Below are positions 37,090 to 47,260 of a stretch of 64,000 nucleotides of DNA, piece after piece. The stretch's first letter is position 1; each line of letters begins with the position of its first letter. A program made the translations under genes and the position numbers. This DNA comes from Haemophilus paraphrohaemolyticus (GTDB lineage Bacteria > Pseudomonadota > Gammaproteobacteria > Enterobacterales > Pasteurellaceae). Below the pieces are notes generated by a model. It was not told the origin of the DNA. It saw nothing but the letters and a program-made list of their open reading frames with translations, and made no database searches. The stretch spans positions 314,097 to 378,096 of the forward strand of contig NZ_MUXX01000012.1 in assembly GCF_002015045.1 (NCBI RefSeq). The letters run 5' to 3'.

Positions 37090-37605
37090 CTATAAACGGC
37101 GTGCTTGCCAATAGGCTTTTGTCCAAAATGGCGTATTCATACTGGAATAAATAACCCCACCTTTGGTTGAAGCGTGCAAGAATTGCCCATTTTTCACATA
37201 AACTCCAACGTGCTTACCATTTGGTCCTCGCCCCGTATTGAAGAAAACCAAATCGCCCGTTCTGATTTCGTGCTTCTCGATTTTTCTGCCCACCTTAGCT
37301 TGATCAACCGTCATTCTTGGTAAATCAATACCAAACAAGTCTCTAAACGTGATTTGCATAAACCCAGAGCAATCAACCCCACTACGAGAATTTCCGCCAA
37401 GCTTATAACGTGTGCCTTTCCATTCTTGCTGATGCTCGCTTAAATTCGCAATCACCGAAATGGGATCGCCTAAACTGGTTTTGTTTGTGCGATAAATTTT
37501 GCTTGCTTGCGATTGAGATGATGGACCTGAAGAACAAGCGGTCAAAATGGCAGCTAAACTTACCATCATCACTTTCGATAAATGTTTTCTTAAAAATGCT
37601 TTCAT
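37090..37605 (-). CDS. nlpC: NlpC/P60 family lipoprotein endopeptidase
   Basis: Probable cell-wall cysteine endopeptidase anchored as a lipoprotein. The start at 37605 (MKAFLRKHLSKVMMVSLAAILTAC) has GTGGAG upstream; the lipobox is LTAC. The 171-residue protein carries the papain-like triad: Cys in SGVDCSGFMQITFRDLF, His in NGKHVGVYVKNGQFLHAS. It closely resembles E. coli NlpC, including the end FWTKAYWQARRL. In E. coli nlpC also lies downstream of ihfA, so the context agrees. Confidence 0.92.
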   Translation of the reverse strand: MKAFLRKHLSKVMMVSLAAILTACSSGPSSQSQASKIYRTNKTSLGDPISVIANLSEHQQEWKGTRYKLGGNSRSGVDCSGFMQITFRDLFGIDLPRMTVDQAKVGRKIEKHEIRTGDLVFFNTGRGPNGKHVGVYVKNGQFLHASTKGGVIYSSMNTPFWTKAYWQARRL

Positions 37606-37660
37606 AGCTCCACCCAATGAAATGCCCAAAAACGTTTGAGCACCTTTTAGTTTTGGCTCT

Positions 37661-37954
37661 CTACTTACTCTTTTTTGCTGAACTAACACGATCACGCATT
37701 TTTTGCCCTGCTTTAAAAACCACCACGCGACGAGCAGAAATTGTGACACTTTCACCCGTTTTAGGGTTGCGTCCTGGGCGTGCTTTTTTCTCACGCAAGG
37801 TAAAATTACCAAAACCAGATAATTTTACTTCTTCACCTGAAGCCAATGTTTTTCTGATTTCGTCAAAAAATTGATCAATAAACAATTTTGCGGCTTGCTT
37901 TTCAAATCCTTTTGCAATCAATTCGTTCGCAAGTTCAATTTTAGTGAGAGCCAT
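37661..37954 (-). CDS. ihfA: Integration host factor subunit alpha
   Basis: Forms a heterodimer with IhfB that bends DNA in recombination, replication and transcription. The 97-residue protein starts [13 protein letters not shown] and has the DNA-binding signature [22 protein letters not shown], with the DNA-intercalating proline in RPGRNPKT. It lies 19 bases after pheT, the conserved pheST-ihfA arrangement. Confidence 0.96.
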   Translation of the reverse strand: MALTKIELANELIAKGFEKQAAKLFIDQFFDEIRKTLASGEEVKLSGFGNFTLREKKARPGRNPKTGESVTISARRVVVFKAGQKMRDRVSSAKKSK

Positions 37955-37972
37955 AGAATATCCTTTTACGAA

Positions 37973-40360
37973 TTAGTCACGAAGTACTGCATTAAAACGT
38001 TCTGCAAGCGCTACTAAAACTGCTTGCATTACCGCAGTAATTTCGTCTTCTTCTAAAGTTTTTTCGGTATCTTGAATTGTTAAGCTAATCGCTAAACTTT
38101 TCTTGCCTTCTGAAAGATTTGTACCTTGGTAAACGTCGAATAAATTTACGCCAACCAATTTTGCACCACCCGCTTTACGGCAAGTTTCAAGCACTTCACC
38201 CGCTGCAACAGTTTCATCAACTACTACCGCAATGTCTCGATTATTCGCAGGGAATTTAGAAATCTCTTTCGCTGCTGGCACAGGGCGCTCTGAAATCGCT
38301 GAAGCTAATAATTCAAACACCACTGGCTTGCCTTTAATACCGAGTTTTTGCACGATTGAAGGGTGAACCGTACCGATAAAACCAATTTCTTTACCGTCAA
38401 GCATAATTGCCGCAGATTGTCCTGGGTGTAAGGCTGGGAATGGTTTTGCTACAAATTGCAGATCTTGACGTACTGCTGTTAAAGAAAGTACGCGTTCTAA
38501 ATCGCCTTTTAAGTCGAAGAAATCTACCGCTTCAGTTTTATTTTCCCAATGGATTGCACGTTTATCACCTACGATTACTGCTGCAAATACAGGTTCTTGA
38601 CGCACGCCTAATTCTGCATTTGCATCAGGAATAAAACGTAATCCTGCTTCAAAAATACGCACGCGGTTTTGTTGGCGGTTTTGGTTGTAAACGATCGTTT
38701 CAAGCAGGCCTGTTAAAAGTGACACACGCATTGCTGACATTTCGCTTGAAATTGGATTCGGCAGAATTAATGCTTCTTGGTCTGGGTGCAATAATTGTTG
38801 TACTTTCGGATCAACGAAGCTATAAGTAATTACCTCTTGATAATCGCTATCCACTAACGCCGTACGCACACGAATAGCCTCCAATAATTTCTCTGGCGTG
38901 CCTTTCATTTTAAGATGAGCTAATGGCGAATTATTTGGGATGTTGTTGTAGCCATAAATACGTGCCACTTCTTCGATCAAATCTTCTTCAATTTCAATAT
39001 CAAAACGCCAGCTTGGTGCAACTGCTGTCCAAGTGTCATTTTCAAAGGTAACATTTAAGCCTAAACGAGTGAGAATATCAGTCACGATTTCATCTTCGAT
39101 ATGGTATCCGATCACCGCATCTAATTTGCTACGGCGTAAGCTCACAGTCTGGCGAGTTGGTAAATGTTCTTTTGCAACTGCCTCCACAATTTCGCCCGCT
39201 TCACCGCCACAAATTTCTAATAATAATGCGGTAGCACGTTCCATTGCTTGACGAGTTAATTCAGGATCAACTCCACGCTCAAAACGGTGTGAAGCATCGG
39301 TGTGTAAGCCGTATTGACGTGCACGCCCAGTGATTGCAAGTGGTGCAAAAAATGCCGCTTCTAATACCACATCTTTAGTTTCTTCATTCACGCCACTGGC
39401 TTTACCACCAAAAATCCCTGCCATTGCTAATGCACCTTTGCTATCCGCAATTACCAGCGTATTCGGCTGTAATTTTGCCGTTGTGCCGTCTAATAACACA
39501 AGTTCTTCATCAGCTTTTGCCATACGTACTTGAATTGCACCATTAATTTTTGCTGCATCAAATGCGTGCATTGGCTGACCTAACTCAAGCAAGCTCAGGT
39601 TAGTAATATCCACGATAGGATCGATAGAACGAATACCACAACGGCGCAATTTTTCCTGTAACCATAATGGCGATGCTGCTTTCACGTTCACATTTTTTAC
39701 CACACGAGCTAAATAACGTGGGCAAGCCTCTGGTGCTTGTAATTCAACGGCCACTTTATCAGCAATGCTTGCAGGCACTGCTTCAATTGCTGGTGCTTTT
39801 ACTGCTGCACGGTTAATCACGCCTACTTCACGTGCAATACCTGCAATGCTTAAGCAGTCTGCACGGTTTGGGGTTAAGCTAATTTCGATTGCCACATCGT
39901 TTAAGTTTAAGTATTCACGGAAATCTGTGCCGATTGGTGCATCTGCTGGTAACTCAATAATACCACTATGATCTTCTTTAATACCTAATTCAGAGAATGA
40001 GCAAAGCATTCCTTCCGATGGCTGACCGCGTAATTTGGTTTTTTTAATTTTGAAATCACCAGGTAACACCGCACCCTCTGTCGCACACGCCACTTTTAAG
40101 CCTAAACGGCAATTTGGTGCACCACACACGATATCTAATAAACGATCACCGCCCACGTTCACTTTTGTTACGCGTAATTTATCTGCATCAGGGTGTTGTG
40201 CACATTCCACTACTTCGCCAATCACCACACCTGTGAACTCACCTGCTACAGGCTCGACGCCATCTACTTCTAAACCTAACATCGTAATTTGGTCGCACAG
40301 CTGTTCCGTTGAAATTGCAGGGTCCACCCACTCACGCAACCAAGATTCATTGAATTTCAT
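37973..40360 (-). CDS. pheT: Phenylalanine--tRNA ligase beta subunit
   Basis: Beta subunit of the alpha2-beta2 phenylalanyl-tRNA synthetase. It provides tRNA binding and editing of mischarged Tyr-tRNA. The 795-residue protein has the N-terminal EMAP-like tRNA-binding domain ([18 protein letters not shown]), B3/B4 editing region, B5 domain, and a C-terminal anticodon-binding fold ([18 protein letters not shown]). The length is standard. It lies 127 bases after pheS, a wider gap than usual, and the gap contains a hairpin repeat. Confidence 0.97.
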   Translation of the reverse strand: MKFNESWLREWVDPAISTEQLCDQITMLGLEVDGVEPVAGEFTGVVIGEVVECAQHPDADKLRVTKVNVGGDRLLDIVCGAPNCRLGLKVACATEGAVLPGDFKIKKTKLRGQPSEGMLCSFSELGIKEDHSGIIELPADAPIGTDFREYLNLNDVAIEISLTPNRADCLSIAGIAREVGVINRAAVKAPAIEAVPASIADKVAVELQAPEACPRYLARVVKNVNVKAASPLWLQEKLRRCGIRSIDPIVDITNLSLLELGQPMHAFDAAKINGAIQVRMAKADEELVLLDGTTAKLQPNTLVIADSKGALAMAGIFGGKASGVNEETKDVVLEAAFFAPLAITGRARQYGLHTDASHRFERGVDPELTRQAMERATALLLEICGGEAGEIVEAVAKEHLPTRQTVSLRRSKLDAVIGYHIEDEIVTDILTRLGLNVTFENDTWTAVAPSWRFDIEIEEDLIEEVARIYGYNNIPNNSPLAHLKMKGTPEKLLEAIRVRTALVDSDYQEVITYSFVDPKVQQLLHPDQEALILPNPISSEMSAMRVSLLTGLLETIVYNQNRQQNRVRIFEAGLRFIPDANAELGVRQEPVFAAVIVGDKRAIHWENKTEAVDFFDLKGDLERVLSLTAVRQDLQFVAKPFPALHPGQSAAIMLDGKEIGFIGTVHPSIVQKLGIKGKPVVFELLASAISERPVPAAKEISKFPANNRDIAVVVDETVAAGEVLETCRKAGGAKLVGVNLFDVYQGTNLSEGKKSLAISLTIQDTEKTLEEDEITAVMQAVLVALAERFNAVLRD

Positions 40361-40436
40361 TTTATATCCTTTCCAATTTTGTAAAATCTTTGCGGAATTT
40401 TACCGCTTGTATATGATAAACATCGTTATCAAATCT

Positions 40437-40482
40437 CCACTACCCCCTCTTTGAAAAAGAGGGATTGGGGGAAATTTTAGTG
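40437..40482. repeat. Short intergenic palindromic repeat between pheS and pheT
   Basis: An 8-base-pair stem CCCTCTTT/AAAGAGGG (40445-40452 and 40456-40463) is bordered by CCACTACC and TTGGGGGAAATTTTAG. It resembles the arms of the element at 1551-1760 (CCTACCTCTCTTTG..AAAGAGGGG). It may be one member of a dispersed repeat family. Confidence 0.6.
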
Positions 40483-40487
40483 AAGCG

Positions 40488-41549
<1,062 letters not shown>

Positions 41550-41640
41550 TCAAGAAAAAAATTTTCCTTTTAAATCAAGGGGTCTTTGCTTTTAAGCGAA
41601 CCTTCAAGCGGCCAACTTTTTAACAAAATTTGTAAATGCT

Positions 41641-41675
41641 AAAAGTCGATAGAGTTAAATACTCTACCGACTTTA
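41641..41675 (-). terminator. Terminator downstream of the HEPN-like gene
   Basis: Read on the minus strand, the stem AAAGTCGGTAGAGT/CTCTATCGACTTTT has an ATTTAA-type loop and allows one G-T pair. A short T run follows. It separates the accessory gene from pheS. Confidence 0.7.
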
Positions 41676-41678
41676 TTG

Positions 41679-42338
41679 TTATTGTTGAACATAAGGATAA
41701 TACGGCTTACCCCAAGTAGGCTCATCATCATTACGCAGCATAATTTTCACCATTGCAGGCACAAATAAGGAAAGCAATGCACAGGCATCTTCCAATTGCT
41801 TGCGGTTCGCACTGCTATCATAAGTTGAACCTCCATGGATAAGCTGATTTCTGAGCGTATATAAATGCCCAAAGACAACTTCTAACACCTCTGCTGTTTC
41901 TTGCTCTTCAAATGCAAAATTCGCTTTTTTCTTTGCAGCTGCAAACATTGTTTTCCACTCTTTGCCTGCTAGCAAGCTATTATGTGCATCCCAAAATGGC
42001 TGGAATGTGTAAGGCGTATCCAACAATGTTCTCACTGCACCGGGGAATTCATCCCAAATAATCCCATAAAGCAAACGTTCGGTATCCAATTCGCAAAGGC
42101 GTGTAATAAACTGATGGAACACTTTACGCTCAACCTCTTCTTTGTTTAACTCATCAGCATACGCTGCATTAAAGGCAATCCAAAGTGCGATAAATTTGAA
42201 ATCCAAATTCTCTTCTTCACTGGCTTTCTTCAACCAGCTCAACGTGCGGTGCATTTTTAAGCGAAAGTTATCATTAAAATCAGCACGATTTTCTTTATAA
42301 TAAGCGGTCAGATTTTCAAGTTGTTCTGCAAGTAACAT
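41679..42338 (-). CDS. Uncharacterised HEPN-like protein
   Basis: A 219-residue, mainly helical protein of no recognised family name. The start at 42338 (MLLAEQLENLTAYYKEN) has GGAG eight bases upstream; an ATG at 42359 does not. Residues 163-168 read RNQLIH, an R-x4-H arrangement inside a helix (HLYTLRNQLIHGGS). This is the catalytic signature of many HEPN ribonucleases, which are common toxins and defence effectors. It lies just after the GTPase operon but behind a terminator, so it may be an independent gene or a companion of that island. The ribonuclease role is inference. Confidence 0.7.
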   Translation of the reverse strand: MLLAEQLENLTAYYKENRADFNDNFRLKMHRTLSWLKKASEEENLDFKFIALWIAFNAAYADELNKEEVERKVFHQFITRLCELDTERLLYGIIWDEFPGAVRTLLDTPYTFQPFWDAHNSLLAGKEWKTMFAAAKKKANFAFEEQETAEVLEVVFGHLYTLRNQLIHGGSTYDSSANRKQLEDACALLSLFVPAMVKIMLRNDDEPTWGKPYYPYVQQ

Positions 42339-42406
42339 AATAGGCTCCGATCTAGTCAAAATTGGGCTATTATGGTATAGATTGGCAAGTTTGTAAATTT
42401 TAAAAG

Positions 42407-42431
42407 AAAACCGACCGCTTGGGTCGGTTTT
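42407..42431 (-). terminator. Terminator ending the GTPase operon
   Basis: A 10-base-pair perfect stem (AAAACCGACC / GGTCGGTTTT) with a 5-base loop is followed on the minus strand by a T-rich tail. It lies 13 bases after the YkgJ-like gene and contains part of an uptake signal. Confidence 0.85.
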
Positions 42432-42443
42432 GGGGGCATGATT

Positions 42444-42725
42444 TTATAGCTTTTGGCAGATTTCTAAATTAAGTTTAACAAATTCTTCCCATTCATAGAT
42501 TTCTTTTAAATAGGTTTGATAATACTGCTCTACTCGACAAACAAGCGGTCGATTTTCGTAGATTAAACATAATTTAGTGTTCTCATCAAAATGGTAACAA
42601 GTGCCATCTCCGCGATCTAAAAATTTTGTTTGCTCACTTTTATCTACGTTTTGACAGCATTTGCCGCAGGCTGTGCAGGGGAAAGGCGAAAGTATTTTCT
42701 CACATTTTGAGATTTCTGCTACCAT
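42444..42725 (-). CDS. YkgJ-family cysteine-cluster protein
   Basis: A 93-residue protein with eight cysteines, including CTACGKCCQNV (residues 17-27), C43 and the block LCLIYENRPLVCRVEQY. This is the pattern of the YkgJ/UPF0153 group of predicted zinc- or iron-binding proteins of unknown role. It overlaps the end of the dynamin-like gene by seven bases and is the last gene of the operon, so it is probably translated together with the GTPases. An uptake signal lies within it. Confidence 0.85.
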   Translation of the reverse strand: MVAEISKCEKILSPFPCTACGKCCQNVDKSEQTKFLDRGDGTCYHFDENTKLCLIYENRPLVCRVEQYYQTYLKEIYEWEEFVKLNLEICQKL

Positions 42726-44242
42726 TGAATTGCCAACATTGCTGTTTGACTTTGTGTAACAGTTTTAAATGCTTCATCTAAAGCATTATTTTCTGATTTC
42801 AACGCATTTAACTGATGTTGTACTTTGGCAATTTGCTGATCAAAGAATGGATTAATTGCCTCTCCTACTGATTGATAAGCGTCATTAATAAAATCAGTAG
42901 TAATATTTTCAACAGACTGATTTAATTCAAGTATTGCTCTGCGTTGTTGAGCATTTCTTTCTTCCTCTTCTTTTTGTGATGAGTAAATGTCCCAAATAGC
43001 AGAAGCAACTTGCAATACTACAGCCGCCTTTCCAGCCCAATTACCTAAAGTTTTTTCCCAGCGTCCTTTCAATGGTGGAATTTTTAACTTACGACCGATG
43101 AGCAATCCTTCTTTAAGCATATTTTTATCGGTCAATAAATTTTTTCCCATATCTTTCATTTTATCTGCAAGTGCATGGCTAGGTACTAAATCACTAGTAG
43201 GTACAGAATAATTAGCGTTAAAGTTAAAATTAAAATCTGGTAATTCCTTTTGCATTGCTTGCTCAATTGCTGAGCTCATTCGTTGGAAAATATGGCTCAT
43301 TTCAGATCGTACCTGAGATTCACTACTACAACTTTGCAATATCCCAGATATTGTTTCTCTATTTGATGTAGCTTGTACACGAATAGCATCTGAAACACGA
43401 TTAAAAATGATATTTTTACGTTCGTTTAATTCGTTTTTTCGCTCGATTAACTCTCTAGATTTTTCCTGATCTTGAGCTGATTTCAAGTTAGTGAGCTTTT
43501 CAATAAGAGGAGAATACCAACGCTCATTAACAAAATTCTTAAATCCATTAAAACGTTGACGTTCACTATTTTGTTGTACTGTCCAAGCATTAAAACGCTC
43601 AATAAATTCGATATAACCTGAATGTGCTAATAACGGCTCCTTATTAAGCTCTCTTCCTTTTAAGGCGGTTCGCAAATTCATTGGTAAAATTTCAACTTCA
43701 CCTAATTTATCTAGATTAATTTGATGATTTGGAGCAAATTTTGCTAAAAGATCACGAATATGCTGAGTGGCTTGATATTTATCTTCTGCATTACTTAACT
43801 GATTATTTAATACAATAAAGATTTTTTTATCTTTACGTAATAAATCAAATAAACGCTCGTAAACATCTTTTGAATCCATATCACCATCGCGAATAACAAA
43901 AAGAATAACGGAACAACGAGTAAGTTGCTTAAGGGTAACATCTTCGTGTTGAATTGGAGCATTTACGCCTGGAGTGTCTAGTAGTACATAATCACCCCAC
44001 GGATAACGATCCACTTTATCGGTTTTAGGAATATCTGCAACAGGGGCAACTTCTTTACCAGAAAGCACATTAACTAATGTACTTTTACCGGCATTATATG
44101 CCCCATAAAGCATAATATTTAACACGCTGTTATCCATTTCTTTCTGAATTTCGCTTAACGAGGCTGAGGAAAATTGATATGAATTTGCTATTTGTTTAGT
44201 TTGCGTTACCAACTCAAATACTTGTGAATATTGATTCGACAT
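42719..44242 (-). CDS. Dynamin-like GTPase (second of the operon)
   Basis: A 507-residue GTPase of the dynamin-like type. The P-loop GAYNAGKST is at 47-55, a switch I threonine at 74 (IPKTDK), and DTPG at 89-92. The guanine-specificity position has LNNQ (145-148) instead of NKxD, so base specificity may be relaxed. Residues about 235-330 and 430-500 are long helices (RELIERKNELNERKN; LNALKSENNALDEAF) expected to form a stalk or trunk. A hydrophobic segment GNWAGKAAVVLQVASAIWDIY lies near 405-425. Dynamin-like pairs often work as hetero-oligomers on membranes; this one lies 9 bases after another. Confidence 0.85.
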   Translation of the reverse strand: MSNQYSQVFELVTQTKQIANSYQFSSASLSEIQKEMDNSVLNIMLYGAYNAGKSTLVNVLSGKEVAPVADIPKTDKVDRYPWGDYVLLDTPGVNAPIQHEDVTLKQLTRCSVILFVIRDGDMDSKDVYERLFDLLRKDKKIFIVLNNQLSNAEDKYQATQHIRDLLAKFAPNHQINLDKLGEVEILPMNLRTALKGRELNKEPLLAHSGYIEFIERFNAWTVQQNSERQRFNGFKNFVNERWYSPLIEKLTNLKSAQDQEKSRELIERKNELNERKNIIFNRVSDAIRVQATSNRETISGILQSCSSESQVRSEMSHIFQRMSSAIEQAMQKELPDFNFNFNANYSVPTSDLVPSHALADKMKDMGKNLLTDKNMLKEGLLIGRKLKIPPLKGRWEKTLGNWAGKAAVVLQVASAIWDIYSSQKEEEERNAQQRRAILELNQSVENITTDFINDAYQSVGEAINPFFDQQIAKVQHQLNALKSENNALDEAFKTVTQSQTAMLAIQW

Positions 44243-44251
44243 ATAAATTCC

Positions 44252-45967
44252 TTATCTTTGAAATTCTTTAATAAGTTTATTTACTTCGCTTTCTAAGCCG
44301 TTACAGGTTTCTTGAAGCGGTCGAATTTGAGCGATGATATGATCAAGTTGACGATCAACTGTTTGCTTGATGCTACTTGAAATCTGTGCTTTTAGGCTCT
44401 TCTCCATTTGCTCGGTATCAACTCCCACAACCTCTGTAACGGTTTCTATATCGAGCATTGCGGAACCAGCAGCACCACCAAGTAGACCACCAATCAATCC
44501 TCCGGCAAGACCACCAATCGCTGTTCCAACACCTGGTAAAATCGCCGTTCCAAGAGCCGCACCAGCTGCCCCGCCAGCTACTCCGCCAGCTTGAGCAAGT
44601 GATTTTTTACCAGCACCACGTTCTTGCTGATAGGAGATCTTACGATCTTCAAAATCTTTAATGTTAGAACTATCAAGCTGTACAGAAAATTGACTTAATG
44701 AAGAAACAAAACCGTCTAAACACTTAGCAATTTCTTGACCAAGTGCCTGTGAAATAAGGCTATTTATATCTTGTACAATCGCATTCTTATTCCGTGATTT
44801 TCTGTGTTTATTCACAATTTCATAAGTATGTTTATGTGCATTACTTTCTACAAGATCGGTAATCCTTTTTCGATCTTTTTCTAACTTGCTAAGTACGTTA
44901 GCTGTCTGAGTAGAAATTGATGAGATCTGTGTTTTAATTTCACCATGTAAAAATGAAAGTACGTTCTCATTGATAAAGTTTTTGATTTGTTTATCAGCTT
45001 TTCTACCTTTATAGCCCGTAGCTTTTGTTACCAATTTTGCCATTTCGTTAAATAAACGAGCTAAACCTGCTTTATTTAAATCTTGGTGTGATTTAAAAGT
45101 ATAAACTGAAATAGAAATAGGCTTTCTCGTCTCTTTTATCGCACCTTCACTTTTCTGCTTTTGTTCAAGACGTCCATACACATCCTCTTCTTGTAACTTG
45201 CGATTATCAGGTGTTTTATCTTTAACAACAGCAATAATATCCTGAGCAACTTCATCCCAATCTTCCTCTGTTTCATCAGATCGAGTAATTATAGGTAATA
45301 ATGGCTTACCTTTTTCAAGTTCATACTTAAGCTCATCTAACTCTTGAACTTGCCCTGGAGAGCTTGAAGGTGTAAGCCATAACACAGCATCGGCACTATC
45401 CACAAATTGCTTAGTTAAATTTCCGTTTTTTTCCTCGGTGGAATGTAATCCTGGAGAATCTAACAATACAAAGTATTTGCCCAATTCTACACCTTGAATT
45501 TGAGCTGTAGTTTCAGTAAAGCCTTCAACAAAATCGCCCTCAATAGTTACTATCTTATTATCTTTTAATGCAAAGCGGCGAATATCATCATTAGGGAAAA
45601 GAGAGCGATATAAGTCTACGACTTGATTACTAAAAGAACTTTTTCCTGCATTGACTTTACCAAATACTAAGAAAATAATCTTATCTTCAAAGGTTTTAGA
45701 TAAATTTTGCATTGGTGAAGCCGCTACAATTTTTTTATCCCATTCGGTAAATTTAACTTTTAAACTATTTGTCAATTCGGCAATTAATGCTGTTAACTGA
45801 TGTTCATTTGTTAATGCTTTATTATCGAAATGACTTGAATTGCTTAATAAATTTTTGATGTACTCAACCTTTTGCTTCAATTCACCTTCTTTTTGGTGAT
45901 TTTTATCCATTGTATTTGCAAAGAGGTTAAGCTCATCAAAAAATTGTTTTAATGAGCTTTGTTGCAT
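44252..45967 (-). CDS. Dynamin-like GTPase with glycine-zipper membrane segment
   Basis: A 571-residue GTPase. A helical N-terminus (1-95) precedes P-loop GKVNAGKSS at 103-111, DSPG at 170-173 and TRSD at 228-231 in the NKxD position. A helical region follows, then a glycine- and alanine-rich hydrophobic stretch at about 465-510 (GVAGGAAGAALGTAILPG and onward), a glycine-zipper pattern suited to membrane insertion. The last 60 residues are coiled coil. The size and plan recall the bacterial dynamin LeoA, though relatedness was not tested. It lies 8 bases after the small membrane protein gene. Confidence 0.85.
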   Translation of the reverse strand: MQQSSLKQFFDELNLFANTMDKNHQKEGELKQKVEYIKNLLSNSSHFDNKALTNEHQLTALIAELTNSLKVKFTEWDKKIVAASPMQNLSKTFEDKIIFLVFGKVNAGKSSFSNQVVDLYRSLFPNDDIRRFALKDNKIVTIEGDFVEGFTETTAQIQGVELGKYFVLLDSPGLHSTEEKNGNLTKQFVDSADAVLWLTPSSSPGQVQELDELKYELEKGKPLLPIITRSDETEEDWDEVAQDIIAVVKDKTPDNRKLQEEDVYGRLEQKQKSEGAIKETRKPISISVYTFKSHQDLNKAGLARLFNEMAKLVTKATGYKGRKADKQIKNFINENVLSFLHGEIKTQISSISTQTANVLSKLEKDRKRITDLVESNAHKHTYEIVNKHRKSRNKNAIVQDINSLISQALGQEIAKCLDGFVSSLSQFSVQLDSSNIKDFEDRKISYQQERGAGKKSLAQAGGVAGGAAGAALGTAILPGVGTAIGGLAGGLIGGLLGGAAGSAMLDIETVTEVVGVDTEQMEKSLKAQISSSIKQTVDRQLDHIIAQIRPLQETCNGLESEVNKLIKEFQR

Positions 45968-45975
45968 ACAGCCCC

Positions 45976-46401
45976 CTATAATTCTGATTGAAGTTGACGT
46001 AATCTATAAACATTCTTGGTAAGATTTTCTATTTTTTGATGATCTTGCTTTTTATCCCAAATCTCTAAAATTTGTCTTTTAGCATCATCTACACCAATGT
46101 TCTTGATTATAGAAATAATTCTAGAGTCCAAATCATTAACCCCATATTCATTACATAAACTATTCAAACGATTAAGAATATCCTCTTCTTTTGCTTTTTG
46201 AGCGGCTTCTTGACGTTGTCTTTCTATTTCTCTAGCACGTCTAGCTTCTGTCTCGCGTTTTTCAGCTTGTTCTTTTTCTAATCGAGCTCTCTCTTTCTCT
46301 CTGCGTCGACGCTCCTCTTCTTCACTATCATCACTAATTGATGTTGCGATAGCTGTTACAGCTGCTACAACTCCAATACCAATAATCCAAGGTAATGCCA
46401 T
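45976..46401 (-). CDS. Small membrane-anchored coiled-coil protein
   Basis: A 141-residue protein of no recognised family. Residues 4-23 (PWIIGIGVVAAVTAIATSIS) form one membrane helix. Residues 25-72 are an extremely charged helix of E, R, K, Q and A (EEEERRRREKERARLEKEQ). A small C-terminal helical domain follows (75-141). It sits between a GTPase and a dynamin-like gene with gaps of 17 and 8 bases, so it is probably a membrane tether or partner for them. Confidence 0.75.
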   Translation of the reverse strand: MALPWIIGIGVVAAVTAIATSISDDSEEEERRRREKERARLEKEQAEKRETEARRAREIERQRQEAAQKAKEEDILNRLNSLCNEYGVNDLDSRIISIIKNIGVDDAKRQILEIWDKKQDHQKIENLTKNVYRLRQLQSEL

Positions 46402-46418
46402 AATTTAATTCCTCTCTG

Positions 46419-47228
46419 TTAGATTGATTTTAAAATTTGATCAAGTTGATGTGAAAATGCTTGGCGTTTTGCTTTTCTCTCATTTTTTATTGATGAGATC
46501 TCGCTATTTATTTCTGAAATACGATTATTTAATAAAACATCTAATTCAGTTTTAAGTTTATTTATTTCGGTTTCTCGTTGTTTCTGTACCGTTTTTTTTA
46601 AACCCAAAATCTTTTGATTTAATTCAGGTATTCCACTTCGCTCCATTAATTGGGGCTGTTTTTTCTCTATGCCTGTCAGATAACGTTTCGCAGATACCAA
46701 AATTGGTTCAAATAGAGGTAATTGCTCTCTAATACGCTTAACAGCCTGCTCTTGCTGTTCTGTATTTGTTTCATCGATTTGGGTAAGTACCAATAATTTA
46801 TTATCATTTTTAGAAGTATTTAATAGACGTTTAATGTGTGCAACTTCATCCTTATCTAACTCACCTGCTTTCAATGTATGAATAATTAACACAATATCCG
46901 CAGAAACAAAGGCCCCTTTATTTGCTTCGAAATCATCTTTTCCGTGAACATCAGCATCTAAACCTGGTGTATCAAGCCACGCTAAATTATTCTTTTGATC
47001 TAAGAATACTTTATTAACTTGTGTTTCTCGTTTATCAGATACTTTAAAATAATTATTTTGATTGATTAAAGCATTGAGCAATGTGCTCTTGCCGTGGTTA
47101 TATTTACCAAAGACCGCAACACAAGGTTTATCACTTGTCGATATCAAGTGAATATACCGCTCAATTTTTTCCCGATAATTTGGGAATTGATTAATGAATA
47201 CTTGAGTTTCTTTCTTGCTAAAAGCCAT
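46419..47228 (-). CDS. P-loop GTPase with C-terminal coiled coil
   Basis: A 269-residue GTPase of the TRAFAC class. The P-loop GKYNHGKST lies at 41-49, DTPG at 86-89 and TQID at 149-152 in the specificity position. Residues about 205-265 form a coiled coil. The compact GTPase domain resembles those of dynamin-like and YfjP/Era-type proteins, without the long trunk. It is the first structural gene after the WYL regulator (32-base gap) and has AAGGAAAAT upstream. Confidence 0.82.
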   Translation of the reverse strand: MAFSKKETQVFINQFPNYREKIERYIHLISTSDKPCVAVFGKYNHGKSTLLNALINQNNYFKVSDKRETQVNKVFLDQKNNLAWLDTPGLDADVHGKDDFEANKGAFVSADIVLIIHTLKAGELDKDEVAHIKRLLNTSKNDNKLLVLTQIDETNTEQQEQAVKRIREQLPLFEPILVSAKRYLTGIEKKQPQLMERSGIPELNQKILGLKKTVQKQRETEINKLKTELDVLLNNRISEINSEISSIKNERKAKRQAFSHQLDQILKSI

Positions 47229-47260
47229 TTTTATTTTCCTTATTAAAGAGTAGATAAAAT

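Noticed and set aside
44367-44661. Proline- and serine-rich proteins on the plus strand
   Set aside because: These open frames are antisense of the glycine-zipper codons of the dynamin-like gene and have no start signals of their own.
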